Origin: Conexibacter sp. DBS9H8
Lineage (GTDB): Bacteria; Actinomycetota; Thermoleophilia; Solirubrobacterales; Solirubrobacteraceae
Direction of reading: 5' to 3'
Assembly: GCF_023330685.1 (NCBI RefSeq)
Contig: NZ_CP097128.1
Span: 2,108,001 to 2,172,000, forward strand
DNA: 64,000 nt
Shown: positions 42,917 to 51,497 of the stretch, one piece after another
How the letters are laid out: the number at the start of each line of letters is the position of its first letter
Position numbering within the stretch: position 1 is the stretch's first letter
Program-made: the position numbers and the translations under genes
Notes under the pieces: generated by a model
Database searches by the model: none
What the model was told of the DNA's origin: nothing
What the model saw: the letters and a program-made list of their open reading frames with translations, nothing else

Positions 42917-43285
42917 ATGCAGCGGTTGTTCGCGCTCCGGGGCGCCAATAGCGTGGAGCGCAACGATCCCGACTCGATCCTCGCGGCCACTGACGTGCTG
43001 ATGCGCGAGCTGATGGCCCGCAACGGCCTCGACGCCGCGGCAATGGTGTCGGCGATCTTCACCGTCACCGACGACCTCGACGCCCAGTTCCCTGCCGTCG
43101 CCGCTCGTGCGCTCGGGCTCGATCGCGTTCCGCTCCTGTGCGCGAGGGAGATTCCCGTTCCCGGCAGCCTGCCCCGCGTCGTGCGCACCCTCGTGCACTA
43201 CTACGCCGGCGACGACCACATCCCCCGGCACGTCTACCTCGGCGCCGCGAAGGCGTTGCGGACCGACCTCGACTCCGCCCAGTAG
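42917..43285 (+). CDS. aroH: Monofunctional chorismate mutase, AroH type
   Basis: 122 residues from the ATG at 42917. The AroH-class pattern is clear: LFALRGANSVERNDPDSILAAT near the start, MVSAIFTVTDDLDAQFPA with AARALGLDRVPLLCAREIPVPG, and LVHYYAG near the end. It converts chorismate to prephenate, the branch point for Tyr and Phe, and is the Bacillus-type trimeric fold rather than the helical AroQ fold. It starts the aromatic run; the HisC-type aminotransferase begins 12 bp later. Prephenate is then used by TyrA at 45715. Confidence 0.9.
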   Translation: MQRLFALRGANSVERNDPDSILAATDVLMRELMARNGLDAAAMVSAIFTVTDDLDAQFPAVAARALGLDRVPLLCAREIPVPGSLPRVVRTLVHYYAGDDHIPRHVYLGAAKALRTDLDSAQ

Positions 43286-43288
43286 CGT
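43283..43288 (+). promoter_or_regulatory. Putative -10 box (TAGCGT) for the HisC-type gene
   Basis: TAGCGT overlaps the aroH stop and ends 9 nt before the ATG at 43298. Confidence 0.4.
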
Positions 43289-43297
43289 CCTGACCTG

Positions 43298-44410
43298 ATG
43301 CCGATCGAGTTCGCCGAGAAACTGAGACGGATTCCCGTCTACCCCGCCGCCGCCGCCTACGATCTGCCCGACGGGGTCGCGATGCTCGCCTCCAACGAGG
43401 CGCCGTTCGCCCCGGCCGAGTCCGTCCAGGCGGCCGCAGCCCGCGCGCTGGCGGGCGTTCACCGCTACCCCGATCCGGCCTATCAGTCGCTGCGGGCCGC
43501 GCTCGCGGCGCGGTACGAGCTCGACCCCGCCCACATCTCCCTCGGCAACGGGTCCTGTGAGCTGCTGCTAGCCGCCGGGGAGGCCCTGCTGGAACCGGAC
43601 GCCGAGATCGTCTACGCCTGGCCGGCCTTCAGCGTCTACCCACACCTCGCCGCCGCGGCGGGCGCCCGGGCGATCGAGGTGCCCCTCGACCGCGACTGCC
43701 GCCACGACCTCGACGCGATGGCTGCCGAGATCACCGTCGCCACTCGGCTGGTGATCGTCTGCAACCCGAACAACCCGACCTCGACGGCGCTCGGGCTCGA
43801 GGAGATCGATGCGTTCCTCGCCAAGGTCCCCCGCCACGTCGCGGTGATCCTCGATGAGGCGTACGTCGAGTTCAGCCTCACCGTCGGTGACCCGCTCGCC
43901 TCCCTGCCGCTGCTGGCCCGTTACCCGAACCTCATCCTGCTGCGGACGTTCTCGAAGGTGTACGGGCTCGCCGGGCTGCGGGTCGGCTACGGGCTCGCCG
44001 CCACCGACGAGTTCCGCGTCGCCACCGATCAGGTCCGTCAGCCGTTCTTCCTCAACACCGCCGCCCAGGCGGCCGCCGTCGAGGCGCTCGCCCGCCAGGA
44101 CGAGGTCGAGCGGCGCGTCAGCGCGACGGTCGCCGCCCGTGAGACGCTGCTGGCCGGGCTCGGTGACCTCGGCTGCTGGGTCGCCTCCTCGGACGCGAAC
44201 TTCCTCTGGGTCAAGCTCGGGCCGCGCGAGGTCGCCCCGACGGCGGACACGGCGACCGTTGAAGCGGAGATCGTCGCCGGGCTCCGCCGCCGCGGCGTGC
44301 TCGTCCGCGCCGGCGCGGCCCTCGGCGGGCCCGGGTTCCTACGGGTCACCGTCGGCACCGCGGCGGAGAACGCCCGTTTCGTCGCCGCGCTCAGCGAACT
44401 GTTAGGCTGA
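43298..44410 (+). CDS. Histidinol-phosphate/aromatic aminotransferase (HisC family)
   Basis: 370 residues, class I/II PLP aminotransferase. LASNEAPFAPAESV, LGNGSCELLL, NPNNPTSTALG, ILDEAYVEFS and the PLP-lysine RTFSKVYGLAGLRVGYG mark the HisC family. The neighbours are AroH, DAHP synthase and TyrA, not his genes, so it may act mainly on phenylpyruvate or hydroxyphenylpyruvate; this is inference. Its last sense codons are CTG-TTA-GGC. The TTA, a very rare codon in such GC-rich DNA, is forced by the TAGGCT -10 box of the next transcription unit, which is embedded in the gene end. Confidence 0.88.
   Translation: MPIEFAEKLRRIPVYPAAAAYDLPDGVAMLASNEAPFAPAESVQAAAARALAGVHRYPDPAYQSLRAALAARYELDPAHISLGNGSCELLLAAGEALLEPDAEIVYAWPAFSVYPHLAAAAGARAIEVPLDRDCRHDLDAMAAEITVATRLVIVCNPNNPTSTALGLEEIDAFLAKVPRHVAVILDEAYVEFSLTVGDPLASLPLLARYPNLILLRTFSKVYGLAGLRVGYGLAATDEFRVATDQVRQPFFLNTAAQAAAVEALARQDEVERRVSATVAARETLLAGLGDLGCWVASSDANFLWVKLGPREVAPTADTATVEAEIVAGLRRRGVLVRAGAALGGPGFLRVTVGTAAENARFVAALSELLG
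44403..44408 (+). promoter_or_regulatory. Putative -10 box (TAGGCT) for the aromatic leader and DAHP synthase
   Basis: TAGGCT overlaps the end of the hisC-type gene and ends 10 nt before the ATG of the 19-codon leader peptide. The same hexamer and spacing occur at der (50051). Confidence 0.55.
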
Positions 44411-44418
44411 CGGTCACG

Positions 44419-44478
44419 ATGGCCAGCGCTCCCGCATCCCGGATCTCGCGTTGGTCCCGTTATTGGCGATTTAGCTAG
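44419..44478 (+). CDS. Aromatic leader peptide (19 codons) upstream of DAHP synthase
   Basis: The reading frame is ATG to TAG and encodes MASAPASRISRWSRYWRFS. Trp (44452, 44464), Tyr (44461) and Phe (44470) fall in the last eight codons; TAT and TTT are rare in this GC-rich DNA. It starts 10 nt after a TAGGCT box, so it is the first thing translated on the mRNA. All three end products of the aromatic pathway are represented, as expected of a ribosome-mediated attenuator for the first enzyme of the pathway, encoded at 44608. The stop codon's last base is the first base of an 11-bp stem (44478). The function is inferred from sequence only; no known family is claimed. Confidence 0.72.
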   Translation: MASAPASRISRWSRYWRFS

Positions 44479-44543
44479 GCGTCCGGCCGGCGAACCCTGA
44501 GTCCGTGCGCGCACGCGGACGTCGACACCAGGGGCCGGGCGCC
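44478..44543 (+). promoter_or_regulatory. Candidate attenuator stems between leader peptide and DAHP synthase
   Basis: Outer stem: GGCGTCCGGCC (44478-44488) pairs with GGCCGGGCGCC (44533-44543), 11 bp with one G-U. It encloses a hairpin of GTCCGTG (44501-44507) and CGCGGAC (44514-44520), 7 bp with one G-U and a 6-nt loop. A competing 7-bp pairing joins 44507-44513 with 44561-44567, close to the DAHP synthase start. A ribosome ending at the TAG (44476-44478) would cover the left outer arm, while one stalled at the Trp/Tyr codons would leave it free. No T tract is present, so control may be Rho-dependent or translational. Confidence 0.5.
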
Positions 44544-44607
44544 GTCGAGCAGGCTTCGAGTGCGCGCGACCAACTACCCTTCCGCCCAGTCAGAGGTAAC
44601 CCCCGCC

Positions 44608-45693
44608 ATGATGTTCGCCACCCGATCAGTGTCCGCCGACGCCGTCCGCGACCAGCGGATCGCCCAGCTCGTTCCCCTCATCACACCGCAGGAGCTCTAC
44701 GACGAGGTCCCCCTCGATGAGGCGAAGACGGCCGTCGTGCTCGGCGGCCGCGCCGCCACCCACGCGATCCTCGACGGGGACGATGACCGTCTCCTCGTCG
44801 TCATCGGCCCGTGCAGCGTTCATGATCCCGCAGCTGTCCGCGACTACGCCGCCCGGCTCGCGCAGGAGGCCCGGCGGCACGCCGGCGACCTGCTCATCGC
44901 GATGCGCGTCTACTTCGAGAAGCCACGGACGACGATCGGCTGGAAGGGGCTGATCAACGATCCCCACCTCGACGGGACCGGTGACGTCAACGCCGGCCTG
45001 CGGATCGCCCGCCAACTTCTCTCAGAGGTCCTCGGCTCCGGCCTTCCGGTCGGGTGTGAGTTCCTCGACCCGATCATCCCCCAGTACATCTCCGACCTCG
45101 TCTCCTGGGGCGCGATCGGCGCACGGACGACCGAGTCCCAGATCCACCGCCAGCTCGGCTCGGGCCTGTCGATGCCCGTCGGGTTCAAGAACCGGACCGA
45201 CGGCAACGTCCAGGTTGCCGTCGACGCGGTCCGTGCCGCCGGGGTGAGCCACGCCTTTGCCGGCATCGACCCGGACGGCCGCTCGGCGATCCTGCATACC
45301 CGCGGCAACACCGACTGCCACGTCATCCTCCGGGGCGGCAACGCGGGCCCGAACTACGGGGCGGCGGAGGTGGCGGCCGCCCTTGAGCTGCTCGCCGCCG
45401 CCGGCCTGCCCCAGCGGGTGATGATCGACACGAGCCACGACAACAGCGCCAAGGATCCGCTCGCCCAGCCGGCGATCGCGGCCGACATCGCCGGTCAGCT
45501 CGCCGCCGGCTCCCGCGCGATCACCGGCGTGATGGTCGAATCCTTCCTCGTCGCCGGCCGCCAGGATCAGAGCGCGACGATGACCTACGGGCAGTCGATC
45601 ACCGACGGCTGTCTCGGCTGGGAGCAGAGCGTCGAACTGCTCGACACGCTCGCGGCCGGCGTCCGGGCGCGACGCCGCGCCCCGACCGCCTGA
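44608..45693 (+). CDS. aroF: 3-deoxy-7-phosphoheptulonate (DAHP) synthase, class I alpha
   Basis: 361 residues from the ATG at 44608 (or 44611, MM); a GTG at 44560 is open in frame but falls in the leader stems. LLVVIGPCSVHDP, MRVYFEKPRTTIGWKGLINDP, GARTTESQIHRQ, RGGNAGPNYG and MIDTSHDNS are the hallmarks of the AroF/G/H type. It condenses phosphoenolpyruvate and erythrose 4-phosphate, the entry to the shikimate pathway. Many actinobacteria use the class II enzyme instead, so this type is noteworthy. Whether it is Tyr-, Phe- or Trp-inhibited cannot be read. The 197-bp region upstream holds the aromatic leader peptide. tyrA follows at 21 bp. Confidence 0.93.
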   Translation: MMFATRSVSADAVRDQRIAQLVPLITPQELYDEVPLDEAKTAVVLGGRAATHAILDGDDDRLLVVIGPCSVHDPAAVRDYAARLAQEARRHAGDLLIAMRVYFEKPRTTIGWKGLINDPHLDGTGDVNAGLRIARQLLSEVLGSGLPVGCEFLDPIIPQYISDLVSWGAIGARTTESQIHRQLGSGLSMPVGFKNRTDGNVQVAVDAVRAAGVSHAFAGIDPDGRSAILHTRGNTDCHVILRGGNAGPNYGAAEVAAALELLAAAGLPQRVMIDTSHDNSAKDPLAQPAIAADIAGQLAAGSRAITGVMVESFLVAGRQDQSATMTYGQSITDGCLGWEQSVELLDTLAAGVRARRRAPTA

Positions 45694-45714
45694 GCCCGCC
45701 CGACGTCCCCGCCC

Positions 45715-46785
45715 GTGCGTATCGCCGTCATCGGGGTCGGACTGATCGGGGGCTCGATCGCCCTCGCCGCCCGGGAACGCGTCGGCGCCGAGATCGTCGG
45801 TCACGACCCCGACCCGGAGGCGATCGCGATCGCCTGTGACCGCGGCGTCCTCGACCGCGCGGCCGCGTCCCTTGCCGGGGCGCTCGAGGGGGCCGACGTC
45901 GCCGTGATCGCCGCCCCGGTCGGGCGGCTCGCCGAGCTCGCCCCGCGGGTGCTCGCCGCCGCCCCCGTGGGCTGCGTGGTCACCGACGTCGGCTCGACCA
46001 AGCGCCAGATCGCCGGGCTGCTCGACGACCCCCGGTTCATCGGCGGTCACCCGCTCGCCGGCGCCGAGACCGCCGGGGTCGTCCACGCCCGCTCCGACCT
46101 GTTCGACGGCGCGACCTGGTATCTCACGCCCGCCCAGCACACCGACGGGATCCTCTATGAGCGTCTGCACCGGCTGATCGGCGCGCTCGGAGCGCACCCG
46201 GTGGCGATCGAGCCCGACGCCCACGACGCGGTGATGGCCGCGGTCTCCCACCTGCCGCACATCCTCGCCAACGTCCTCGTCGCCGAGGCTGCCGCGGTGC
46301 TCACCAGCCAGGGGGAGCGCCTGCCGGCGACCGGGCCGAGCTTCCGTGACGCGACCCGCGTCGCGGGAGCCAACAGCGCGATCTGGACCGACATCTATCT
46401 CGCCAACCGGGAGGCGCTGCTCGCCCGCATCGACGCGGTCAGCGCCCGGCTCGCGGAGGTCCGCACCCTCCTCGCCGCCGGCGACGGGGTGGAAATCGGC
46501 GCGTGGAACGACCGGGCCGGGGCTGACCGGCGCGCGCTCGTCGACGCGCAGCTCGCCGGCGGGGCGCTGACGGAACTGCGGGTTCCCGTCCCCAACCGGC
46601 CCGGGGTCGTCGCCGGCCTCACCCTCGAGCTCTCCCGGGCGGGGGTCAACCTCGCCGACCTCGCCCTGTACCCGGCCCCGGACATGTCCGAGGGCGTCGT
46701 CGCCCTGTGGGTGACCGGCGCCGAGGCCGCCGACCGCACCGAGGCGACCCTGCGCGCACTCGACTTCACGGTGTACCGCCCGTGA
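45715..46785 (+). CDS. tyrA: Prephenate dehydrogenase with ACT domain
   Basis: 356 residues from a GTG. The NAD-binding MRIAVIGVGLIGGSIALAAR is followed by TDVGSTKRQIA, FIGGHPLAGAETAGV and AVSHLPHILANVL, with the FRDATRVAGAN catalytic region. An ACT-like regulatory domain ends the protein (VPNRPGVVAGLTLELSRAGVN), suggesting feedback control by tyrosine. It converts prephenate to hydroxyphenylpyruvate. It is in the DAHP synthase transcription unit, and its stop overlaps the aroA start (GTGA), so leader-peptide control would reach this gene too. Confidence 0.92.
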   Translation: MRIAVIGVGLIGGSIALAARERVGAEIVGHDPDPEAIAIACDRGVLDRAAASLAGALEGADVAVIAAPVGRLAELAPRVLAAAPVGCVVTDVGSTKRQIAGLLDDPRFIGGHPLAGAETAGVVHARSDLFDGATWYLTPAQHTDGILYERLHRLIGALGAHPVAIEPDAHDAVMAAVSHLPHILANVLVAEAAAVLTSQGERLPATGPSFRDATRVAGANSAIWTDIYLANREALLARIDAVSARLAEVRTLLAAGDGVEIGAWNDRAGADRRALVDAQLAGGALTELRVPVPNRPGVVAGLTLELSRAGVNLADLALYPAPDMSEGVVALWVTGAEAADRTEATLRALDFTVYRP

Positions 46786-48056
46786 GCGGCCACGTCACCG
46801 TCGCGCCCGGCCGGCCGTCCGCGGCCTGGACGGTCACCGTCCCCGGCTCCAAGTCGCTCACCAACCGGGCGCTGCTGCTCGCTGGGGTCGCCGCCGGTCG
46901 TTCACGCCTGCACGGCGGGCTCGACGCCGCCGACACCGCGGTGATGCGCGCCGCCCTGGCGGCCCTCGGCGTCAGCGTCGAGGACGTCGAGCCGGGCGTG
47001 GTGGCCGTCGGCGGGCTCACAGGCCCGCCGACGGGGCCGGCCGTGGTGAACTGCGGGATGGCCGGGACGGTCGGGCGCTTCCTGCTGCCCGTCCTCGGGG
47101 CCGGGGCGGGCCGCTTCGAGGTGGACGCGCACCCGCAGCTCCGCCGGCGGCCGCTCGGCCCGGTGCTCGGCGCCCTCACCGCCCAGGGGGCCGAGATCGA
47201 CGGGGACGCCTTTCCGCTCACCGTCGAGGCGCACGGGCTCAGCGGCGGGGTCATCGACGTCGACGCCTCCCTCTCAAGCCAGTTCCTGTCCGGCCTGATG
47301 CTCGCCGCGCCGCTCGCCCGCGCCGACACGGAGCTGCGCTTCCGGGCGACCGTGTCGGCCCCCTACATCGGACTGACCGCCGCGGTGATGGCCGCCTTCG
47401 GAGCGTCCGTCGCGCGGACGGAGACCGGGGTGACGGTCCGCGCCGGCGGGTACCGGGCCTGCGAGTACCACGTCGAGCCGGACGCGTCGACGGCGTCCTA
47501 CTTCCTGGCCGCCGCCGCGCTCACCGGGTCGGCGGTCACCCTCCCCGGGCTCAGCCGGGCCCGCGCCGGCCAGGGGGACATCCGGCTCGCCGACCATCTC
47601 GTGCAGATGGGCGCGACGCTCAGCGACTCGCCCGGGGGGCTGACGCTGCACGGCCCCGCGGGCGCGCTGACGGGCGTGCACGTCGACATGGCCGACGCCA
47701 CCGACGTGTTCATGACCCTCGCCTGCGTCGCTCCGTTCGCGAACACCCCGACGACGATCGAAGGACTCGCGAACGTGCGGGTGAAGGAGTCCGACCGGCT
47801 CGCCGCGACCGCTGAGAACCTCCGGCGGCTCGGGATCGGAGTGGAGGAGGGTCACGACAGCCTCACCGTCCATCCGGGGCGACCGCGGCCCGCCACGCGG
47901 CTGCCGACGTTCGAGGACCATCGCATCGCGATGGCCTTCAGCCTGATCGGGCTGCGGGTGCCGGTGACCCTCGAGGACCCGGAGGTGGTCGCCAAGACGT
48001 GCCCGACCTTCTGGGAGCTGTGGCCGAGCACGGGGGCGGAGGTGCGCCGGTGGTGA
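46782..48056 (+). CDS. aroA: EPSP synthase (3-phosphoshikimate 1-carboxyvinyltransferase)
   Basis: 424 residues from the GTG at 46782, overlapping tyrA by 4 nt. VTVPGSKSLTNRALLLAGVA, NCGMAGTVGRFLLPV, PQLRRRPLGPVL, SSQFLSGLMLAAPLA, ATDVFMTLA and LANVRVKESDRLAA are EPSP synthase motifs; FEDHRIAMAFSL is near the end. It makes 5-enolpyruvylshikimate 3-phosphate. The GMAGT form, where many enzymes have GNAGT, is a natural variation at a substrate-binding loop. The stop overlaps the cmk start (GTGA). Confidence 0.95.
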   Translation: MSGHVTVAPGRPSAAWTVTVPGSKSLTNRALLLAGVAAGRSRLHGGLDAADTAVMRAALAALGVSVEDVEPGVVAVGGLTGPPTGPAVVNCGMAGTVGRFLLPVLGAGAGRFEVDAHPQLRRRPLGPVLGALTAQGAEIDGDAFPLTVEAHGLSGGVIDVDASLSSQFLSGLMLAAPLARADTELRFRATVSAPYIGLTAAVMAAFGASVARTETGVTVRAGGYRACEYHVEPDASTASYFLAAAALTGSAVTLPGLSRARAGQGDIRLADHLVQMGATLSDSPGGLTLHGPAGALTGVHVDMADATDVFMTLACVAPFANTPTTIEGLANVRVKESDRLAATAENLRRLGIGVEEGHDSLTVHPGRPRPATRLPTFEDHRIAMAFSLIGLRVPVTLEDPEVVAKTCPTFWELWPSTGAEVRRW

Positions 48057-48685
48057 TCGCCCTCGACGGTCCCGCCGGGGCCGGGAAGTCGACGGTCGCC
48101 CGGGCGGTCGCGGATGCGCTCGGCTTCACCTACCTCGACACCGGCGCGATGTACCGCTGCGTCGCCCTCGCCGCCCTCACGCGGGGCGAGGCACCCGACC
48201 GGGTTGCCACGAGCGTCCGGATCGAGTTGACCGATGCTGTCCGCCTCGACGGGGTCGACGTGAGCGCCGCAATCCGTGACCCCGAGGTGTCCGCCGAGGC
48301 GTCCCGGATCGCCGTGCTTCCCGCTGTGCGGGCGGCCCTCGTCACCCGCCAGCGCGAGCTGATCGCCGCCGGCGGGGACTGGGTCGCGGAGGGCCGCGAT
48401 ATCGGCACCGTCGTCTGGCCCGAGGCGGAGCTGAAGGTGTTCCTCACCGCCAGCCCGGAGGCGCGCGCCCGCCGCCGCAGCGCCCAAACGGGCGCCCCCT
48501 ACGAGCAGACGCTTGCCGAGCAGATCGAGCGCGACGCCCGGGACGGCTCCCGGGCCCAGTCGCCGCTGCGGGCCGCCGCGGACGCGATCTGTCTCGACAG
48601 CACCGGACTGCGTCTCAGCGAGGTCGTCGCCGCGATCGCCAGGCTCGCCCGCGAGCGGATGGCCAACCGGCCGGCGCTGTCGTGA
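48053..48685 (+). CDS. cmk: Cytidylate kinase
   Basis: 210 residues from the GTG at 48053 (GTGA overlap with aroA); the adjacent GTG at 48050, nearer the GGAGG site, is equally possible. The Walker A loop is ALDGPAGAGKSTVARAVA, followed by YLDTGAMYRCVALAAL and GDWVAEGRDIGTVVWP. It phosphorylates CMP and dCMP. The aroA-cmk pairing is widespread in bacteria. A perfect 9-bp hairpin follows at 48709, ending the unit that begins at the aromatic leader. Confidence 0.94.
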   Translation: MIALDGPAGAGKSTVARAVADALGFTYLDTGAMYRCVALAALTRGEAPDRVATSVRIELTDAVRLDGVDVSAAIRDPEVSAEASRIAVLPAVRAALVTRQRELIAAGGDWVAEGRDIGTVVWPEAELKVFLTASPEARARRRSAQTGAPYEQTLAEQIERDARDGSRAQSPLRAAADAICLDSTGLRLSEVVAAIARLARERMANRPALS

Positions 48686-48708
48686 TGCCGAGGTGAGAGG
48701 CCCGGGGT

Positions 48709-48735
48709 CCGGGTCGGCGGACGGCCCCGACCCGG
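48709..48735. terminator. Bidirectional terminator between cmk and the convergent transferase
   Basis: CCGGGTCGG (48709-48717) and CCGACCCGG (48727-48735) form a perfect 9-bp stem with a 9-nt loop in the 55-bp gap between two convergent genes. Confidence 0.72.
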
Positions 48736-48740
48736 TCGCT

Positions 48741-50036
48741 TCAGGCGACCCAGGCCCAGATGCCCCATAGGGCGCTGAAGAACGCGAGCAGCGCCGTCGA
48801 ACCGGCGAGCACGAGCCAGCGCAGCCGCGGCCGGTCGACGAGCGTGACCGCGGCGGCGATCACGAGCGGGAAGGCCGGCATCACGTACCGGGCGAAGCTC
48901 ATCATCGGCTCGAGCGGCGACGGGTTCGATGCGCTCGCGACGACGATCGCGAGCGCGTAGACGAAATAGACGCGAGGCAGCCGCCGCCAGGTGATCACGA
49001 GGGTGAGCAGCAGCGGGATGAGCCAGGCGACGTCGATGACGTTGTCGGCGGTCCAGTTGAGCGGGTCGTCCTGGTCAAAGAGCCGGACGTGTTGGCCGGT
49101 GAGGAGGTGCGAGACGTCGGCCGGAAGCTGACGCACGGCGATCCAGATCTCTGAGAACGGGCCGCGAAACGGGCGCCCCCAGAAGTGGGCGGCCGCATGG
49201 AACGGGGCGGTGACGCTCGCCCCGCTGAGGGCGCAGTAGACGAGGTAGGCGACGAGCCCGAGCGGGGCGAGGGTGCTCCAGGCGAGCCCTGGCCCGGCCG
49301 CCGCCAACCACCGGCGTGGCGTCCGCCAGTCGGACCGGACCGACCCCAGTGCGGCGCGCGGCCCCCACAGGTAGATCCAGGCGAGCGGGACGATCAGGAC
49401 GAACCCGTCACTGCGGGCCGCCGCCGCCAGGCCCGCGCAGATCCCTGCGCGCGCCCAGCGTTCGGTGCGGGCGCTGTAGATCGCGGCGATGGAGAGGACG
49501 GTGAACAGTGACTCGGTGTAGACGGCACTGAAGAAGAGCGACATCGGGAAGAGGGCGAGCAGCCACACCGCCAGCCGCGCGACCTGCGGACCGAAGTCGA
49601 GCCGGGTGAGCCGGTAGAGCAGGACGAGCGAGCCGGTGAAGCAGGCGACGGAGATGAGCATGCCGGCGAGCAGCGGCGTGCCGATCACCGCGGAGACGAT
49701 CGAGATCGCGAGCGGGTAGAGGGGAAAGAAGGCGCGGGACTGGGCGCTGAAGTACCCGTGGTGGGCGATCCCGAGGTACCAGACCGAGTCATAGCGGGCC
49801 GCGGGGGCGACGAGGCGGTTCAGCAGCAGCGAGCTGAACGGGTGCGTGAGCCCGCGAGGGTCGAAGATCGCCACGACGCCCGCCCCGGGCGGGGAGCTGA
49901 TCAGGGCGATCACCGCGGCCACCCAGACGACGGCTCGGCTCACGAGCAGGGCCGCGAGGACGGTCGGCCACAGCCGCTCCAGCGCTGTCGGACGCGCGAG
50001 CGCCACCGTCGCTGGAGGCAGCGCACGCGTGCTCAT
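48741..50036 (-). CDS. PIG-V-like integral membrane mannosyltransferase
   Basis: 431 residues from the ATG at 50036. [16 protein letters not shown] and [16 protein letters not shown] match the PIG-V family (GT76) catalytic loop, where an acidic residue near the first outer loop is essential. [17 protein letters not shown] follows. About nine to ten membrane helices are visible. Eukaryotic PIG-V adds the second mannose to GPI anchors from dolichol-phosphate-mannose; bacterial members probably act on glycolipids or proteins. It may use the donor made by the gene at 60-800. It is divergent from der, with only 30 bp between the starts. Confidence 0.8.
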   Translation of the reverse strand: MSTRALPPATVALARPTALERLWPTVLAALLVSRAVVWVAAVIALISSPPGAGVVAIFDPRGLTHPFSSLLLNRLVAPAARYDSVWYLGIAHHGYFSAQSRAFFPLYPLAISIVSAVIGTPLLAGMLISVACFTGSLVLLYRLTRLDFGPQVARLAVWLLALFPMSLFFSAVYTESLFTVLSIAAIYSARTERWARAGICAGLAAAARSDGFVLIVPLAWIYLWGPRAALGSVRSDWRTPRRWLAAAGPGLAWSTLAPLGLVAYLVYCALSGASVTAPFHAAAHFWGRPFRGPFSEIWIAVRQLPADVSHLLTGQHVRLFDQDDPLNWTADNVIDVAWLIPLLLTLVITWRRLPRVYFVYALAIVVASASNPSPLEPMMSFARYVMPAFPLVIAAAVTLVDRPRLRWLVLAGSTALLAFFSALWGIWAWVA

Positions 50037-50050
50037 CGGGCCACCCGTAC

Positions 50051-50056
50051 TAGGCT
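50051..50056 (+). promoter_or_regulatory. Putative -10 box (TAGGCT) for der
   Basis: TAGGCT ends 10 nt before the der ATG at 50067, in the 30-bp gap to the divergent transferase gene. Confidence 0.45.
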
Positions 50057-50066
50057 GGGCGGGGCA

Positions 50067-51434
50067 ATGAAGGTCGCGATCGTCGGATATCCCAACGTCG
50101 GCAAGTCCTCGCTCGTCAACCGGCTCACCGAGTCGCGCGAGGCGGTCGTGCATGAGAGCGCCGGGGTGACCCGCGACCGCAAGGAGCTCCACACCGAGTG
50201 GAACGGTCGTCGGCTCACGCTCGTCGACACCGGTGGCGTCGACCTCGAGGAGACCGACAACCTCGCCCGCAAGATCCAGGCCCAGGCTCGCGCTGCCCTG
50301 CTCGACGCCGATGTCGCCGTGCTCGTCGTCGATGCGAAGGCCGGGGTCCGCCCCGGCGACCTCGATATGACCGATCTGCTGCGCCACGGCCGCGTGCCGG
50401 TGATCGTCGCGGCGAACAAGGTCGACTCGGTCAAGGACATCGTCCTCGCCGCCGAGTTCCACGCGCTCGGCTTGGGCGACCCGATCCCCGTGTCGGCCGC
50501 CCAGGGGCTCGGTACCGGCGATCTGCTCGACCGGATCGTCGAGATCGGTCCGGCGGAGGCGGACGTACTCGCCGCCTCCGTCGACGATCCGATCCGGCTC
50601 GCCCTGATCGGGCGACCGAACGTCGGTAAGTCGAGTCTCGTCAACCGTTTCCTCGGGGATGAGCGGGTCATCGTCTCAGATCGGGCGGGCACCACCCGAG
50701 ACGCTATCGATATTCCGTTCCGGTTCGATGGTCGCGAGCTCATCCTCGTGGATACCGCGGGTCTGCGCCGCCAGTCGAAGGTCGACGCGTCCCTCGAGTA
50801 CTACATGACCCTGCGCTCCCAGCGGGCCGCCGAGCGCGCCGACGTCGCCCTCGTCGTCTGCGACGCCGCCGAGGGGGTCACCGCCCAGGACCTGCGCGTC
50901 GCGGAGATGGCGATGAAGAGCGGCTGTGCGACGGCGATCATCCTCAACAAGTGGGATCTCACCGCCGGGGAGGATCCCGCCGTCGTCGTCGGTCCCGACC
51001 AGCTCGAGTCCGAGCGTGTCCGCGTCAACCGCAAGCTGCGGCTCCGGCCGCGAGTGATGACCGCATCGGCGCTGACGGGCCGCCACGTTGAGCGGATCCT
51101 CACCGAGGCGGTCGGGCTCGCGGACCGTCGCCAGGGCCGGATCCCGACCAGCCAGCTCAACCGGTTCATCGCTGATGTCGTCGCCCAACGCCAGCCGCCG
51201 GCGGGCAAGGGCGCCAACGCGCACAACCAGCGTTTGAAGCTGCTGTACATGACCCAGACGGGGGAGCGGCCGCCGCGCTTCGCCATTCAGGTCAACTCGC
51301 ACGGTCTCGTCACGCGGGACTACGCCTACTATCTCGAGAACCGGATGCGGGAGCGCTACCGGATGGACGGCATCCCGCTCGTGATCGACTTCGTCGAGCG
51401 CAACGAACGCCGCGCCCCCGAGCGCCGGCACTGA
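50067..51434 (+). CDS. der: Ribosome-assembly GTPase Der (EngA)
   Basis: 455 residues from the ATG at 50067. Two GTPase domains in tandem: [17 protein letters not shown] with DTGG and NKVD, then [16 protein letters not shown] with DTAGL and NKWD. A C-terminal KH-like domain ([29 protein letters not shown] region) completes the family architecture. Der helps assemble the 50S subunit. The gene has its own -10 box; metK follows 63 bp downstream behind another box. In many actinobacteria cmk and der are adjacent; here an inverted PIG-V-like gene lies between them. Confidence 0.95.
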   Translation: MKVAIVGYPNVGKSSLVNRLTESREAVVHESAGVTRDRKELHTEWNGRRLTLVDTGGVDLEETDNLARKIQAQARAALLDADVAVLVVDAKAGVRPGDLDMTDLLRHGRVPVIVAANKVDSVKDIVLAAEFHALGLGDPIPVSAAQGLGTGDLLDRIVEIGPAEADVLAASVDDPIRLALIGRPNVGKSSLVNRFLGDERVIVSDRAGTTRDAIDIPFRFDGRELILVDTAGLRRQSKVDASLEYYMTLRSQRAAERADVALVVCDAAEGVTAQDLRVAEMAMKSGCATAIILNKWDLTAGEDPAVVVGPDQLESERVRVNRKLRLRPRVMTASALTGRHVERILTEAVGLADRRQGRIPTSQLNRFIADVVAQRQPPAGKGANAHNQRLKLLYMTQTGERPPRFAIQVNSHGLVTRDYAYYLENRMRERYRMDGIPLVIDFVERNERRAPERRH

Positions 51435-51452
51435 GAGCCCGCACGGCTCCGG

Positions 51453-51458
51453 TACATT
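51453..51458 (+). promoter_or_regulatory. Putative -10 box (TACATT) for metK
   Basis: TACATT would start transcription near 51465, a leader of about 33 nt. The leader is too short for a SAM riboswitch, and none is seen. Confidence 0.4.
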
Positions 51459-51497
51459 GAAGGCCACCAACGACCGCGGAGCGCCAGCCCAGACCTC

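Noticed and set aside
51435..51497. A SAM riboswitch before metK
   Set aside because: The gap is 63 bp with no core motif; only a small GAGCC/GGCTC hairpin and a -10 box are seen.
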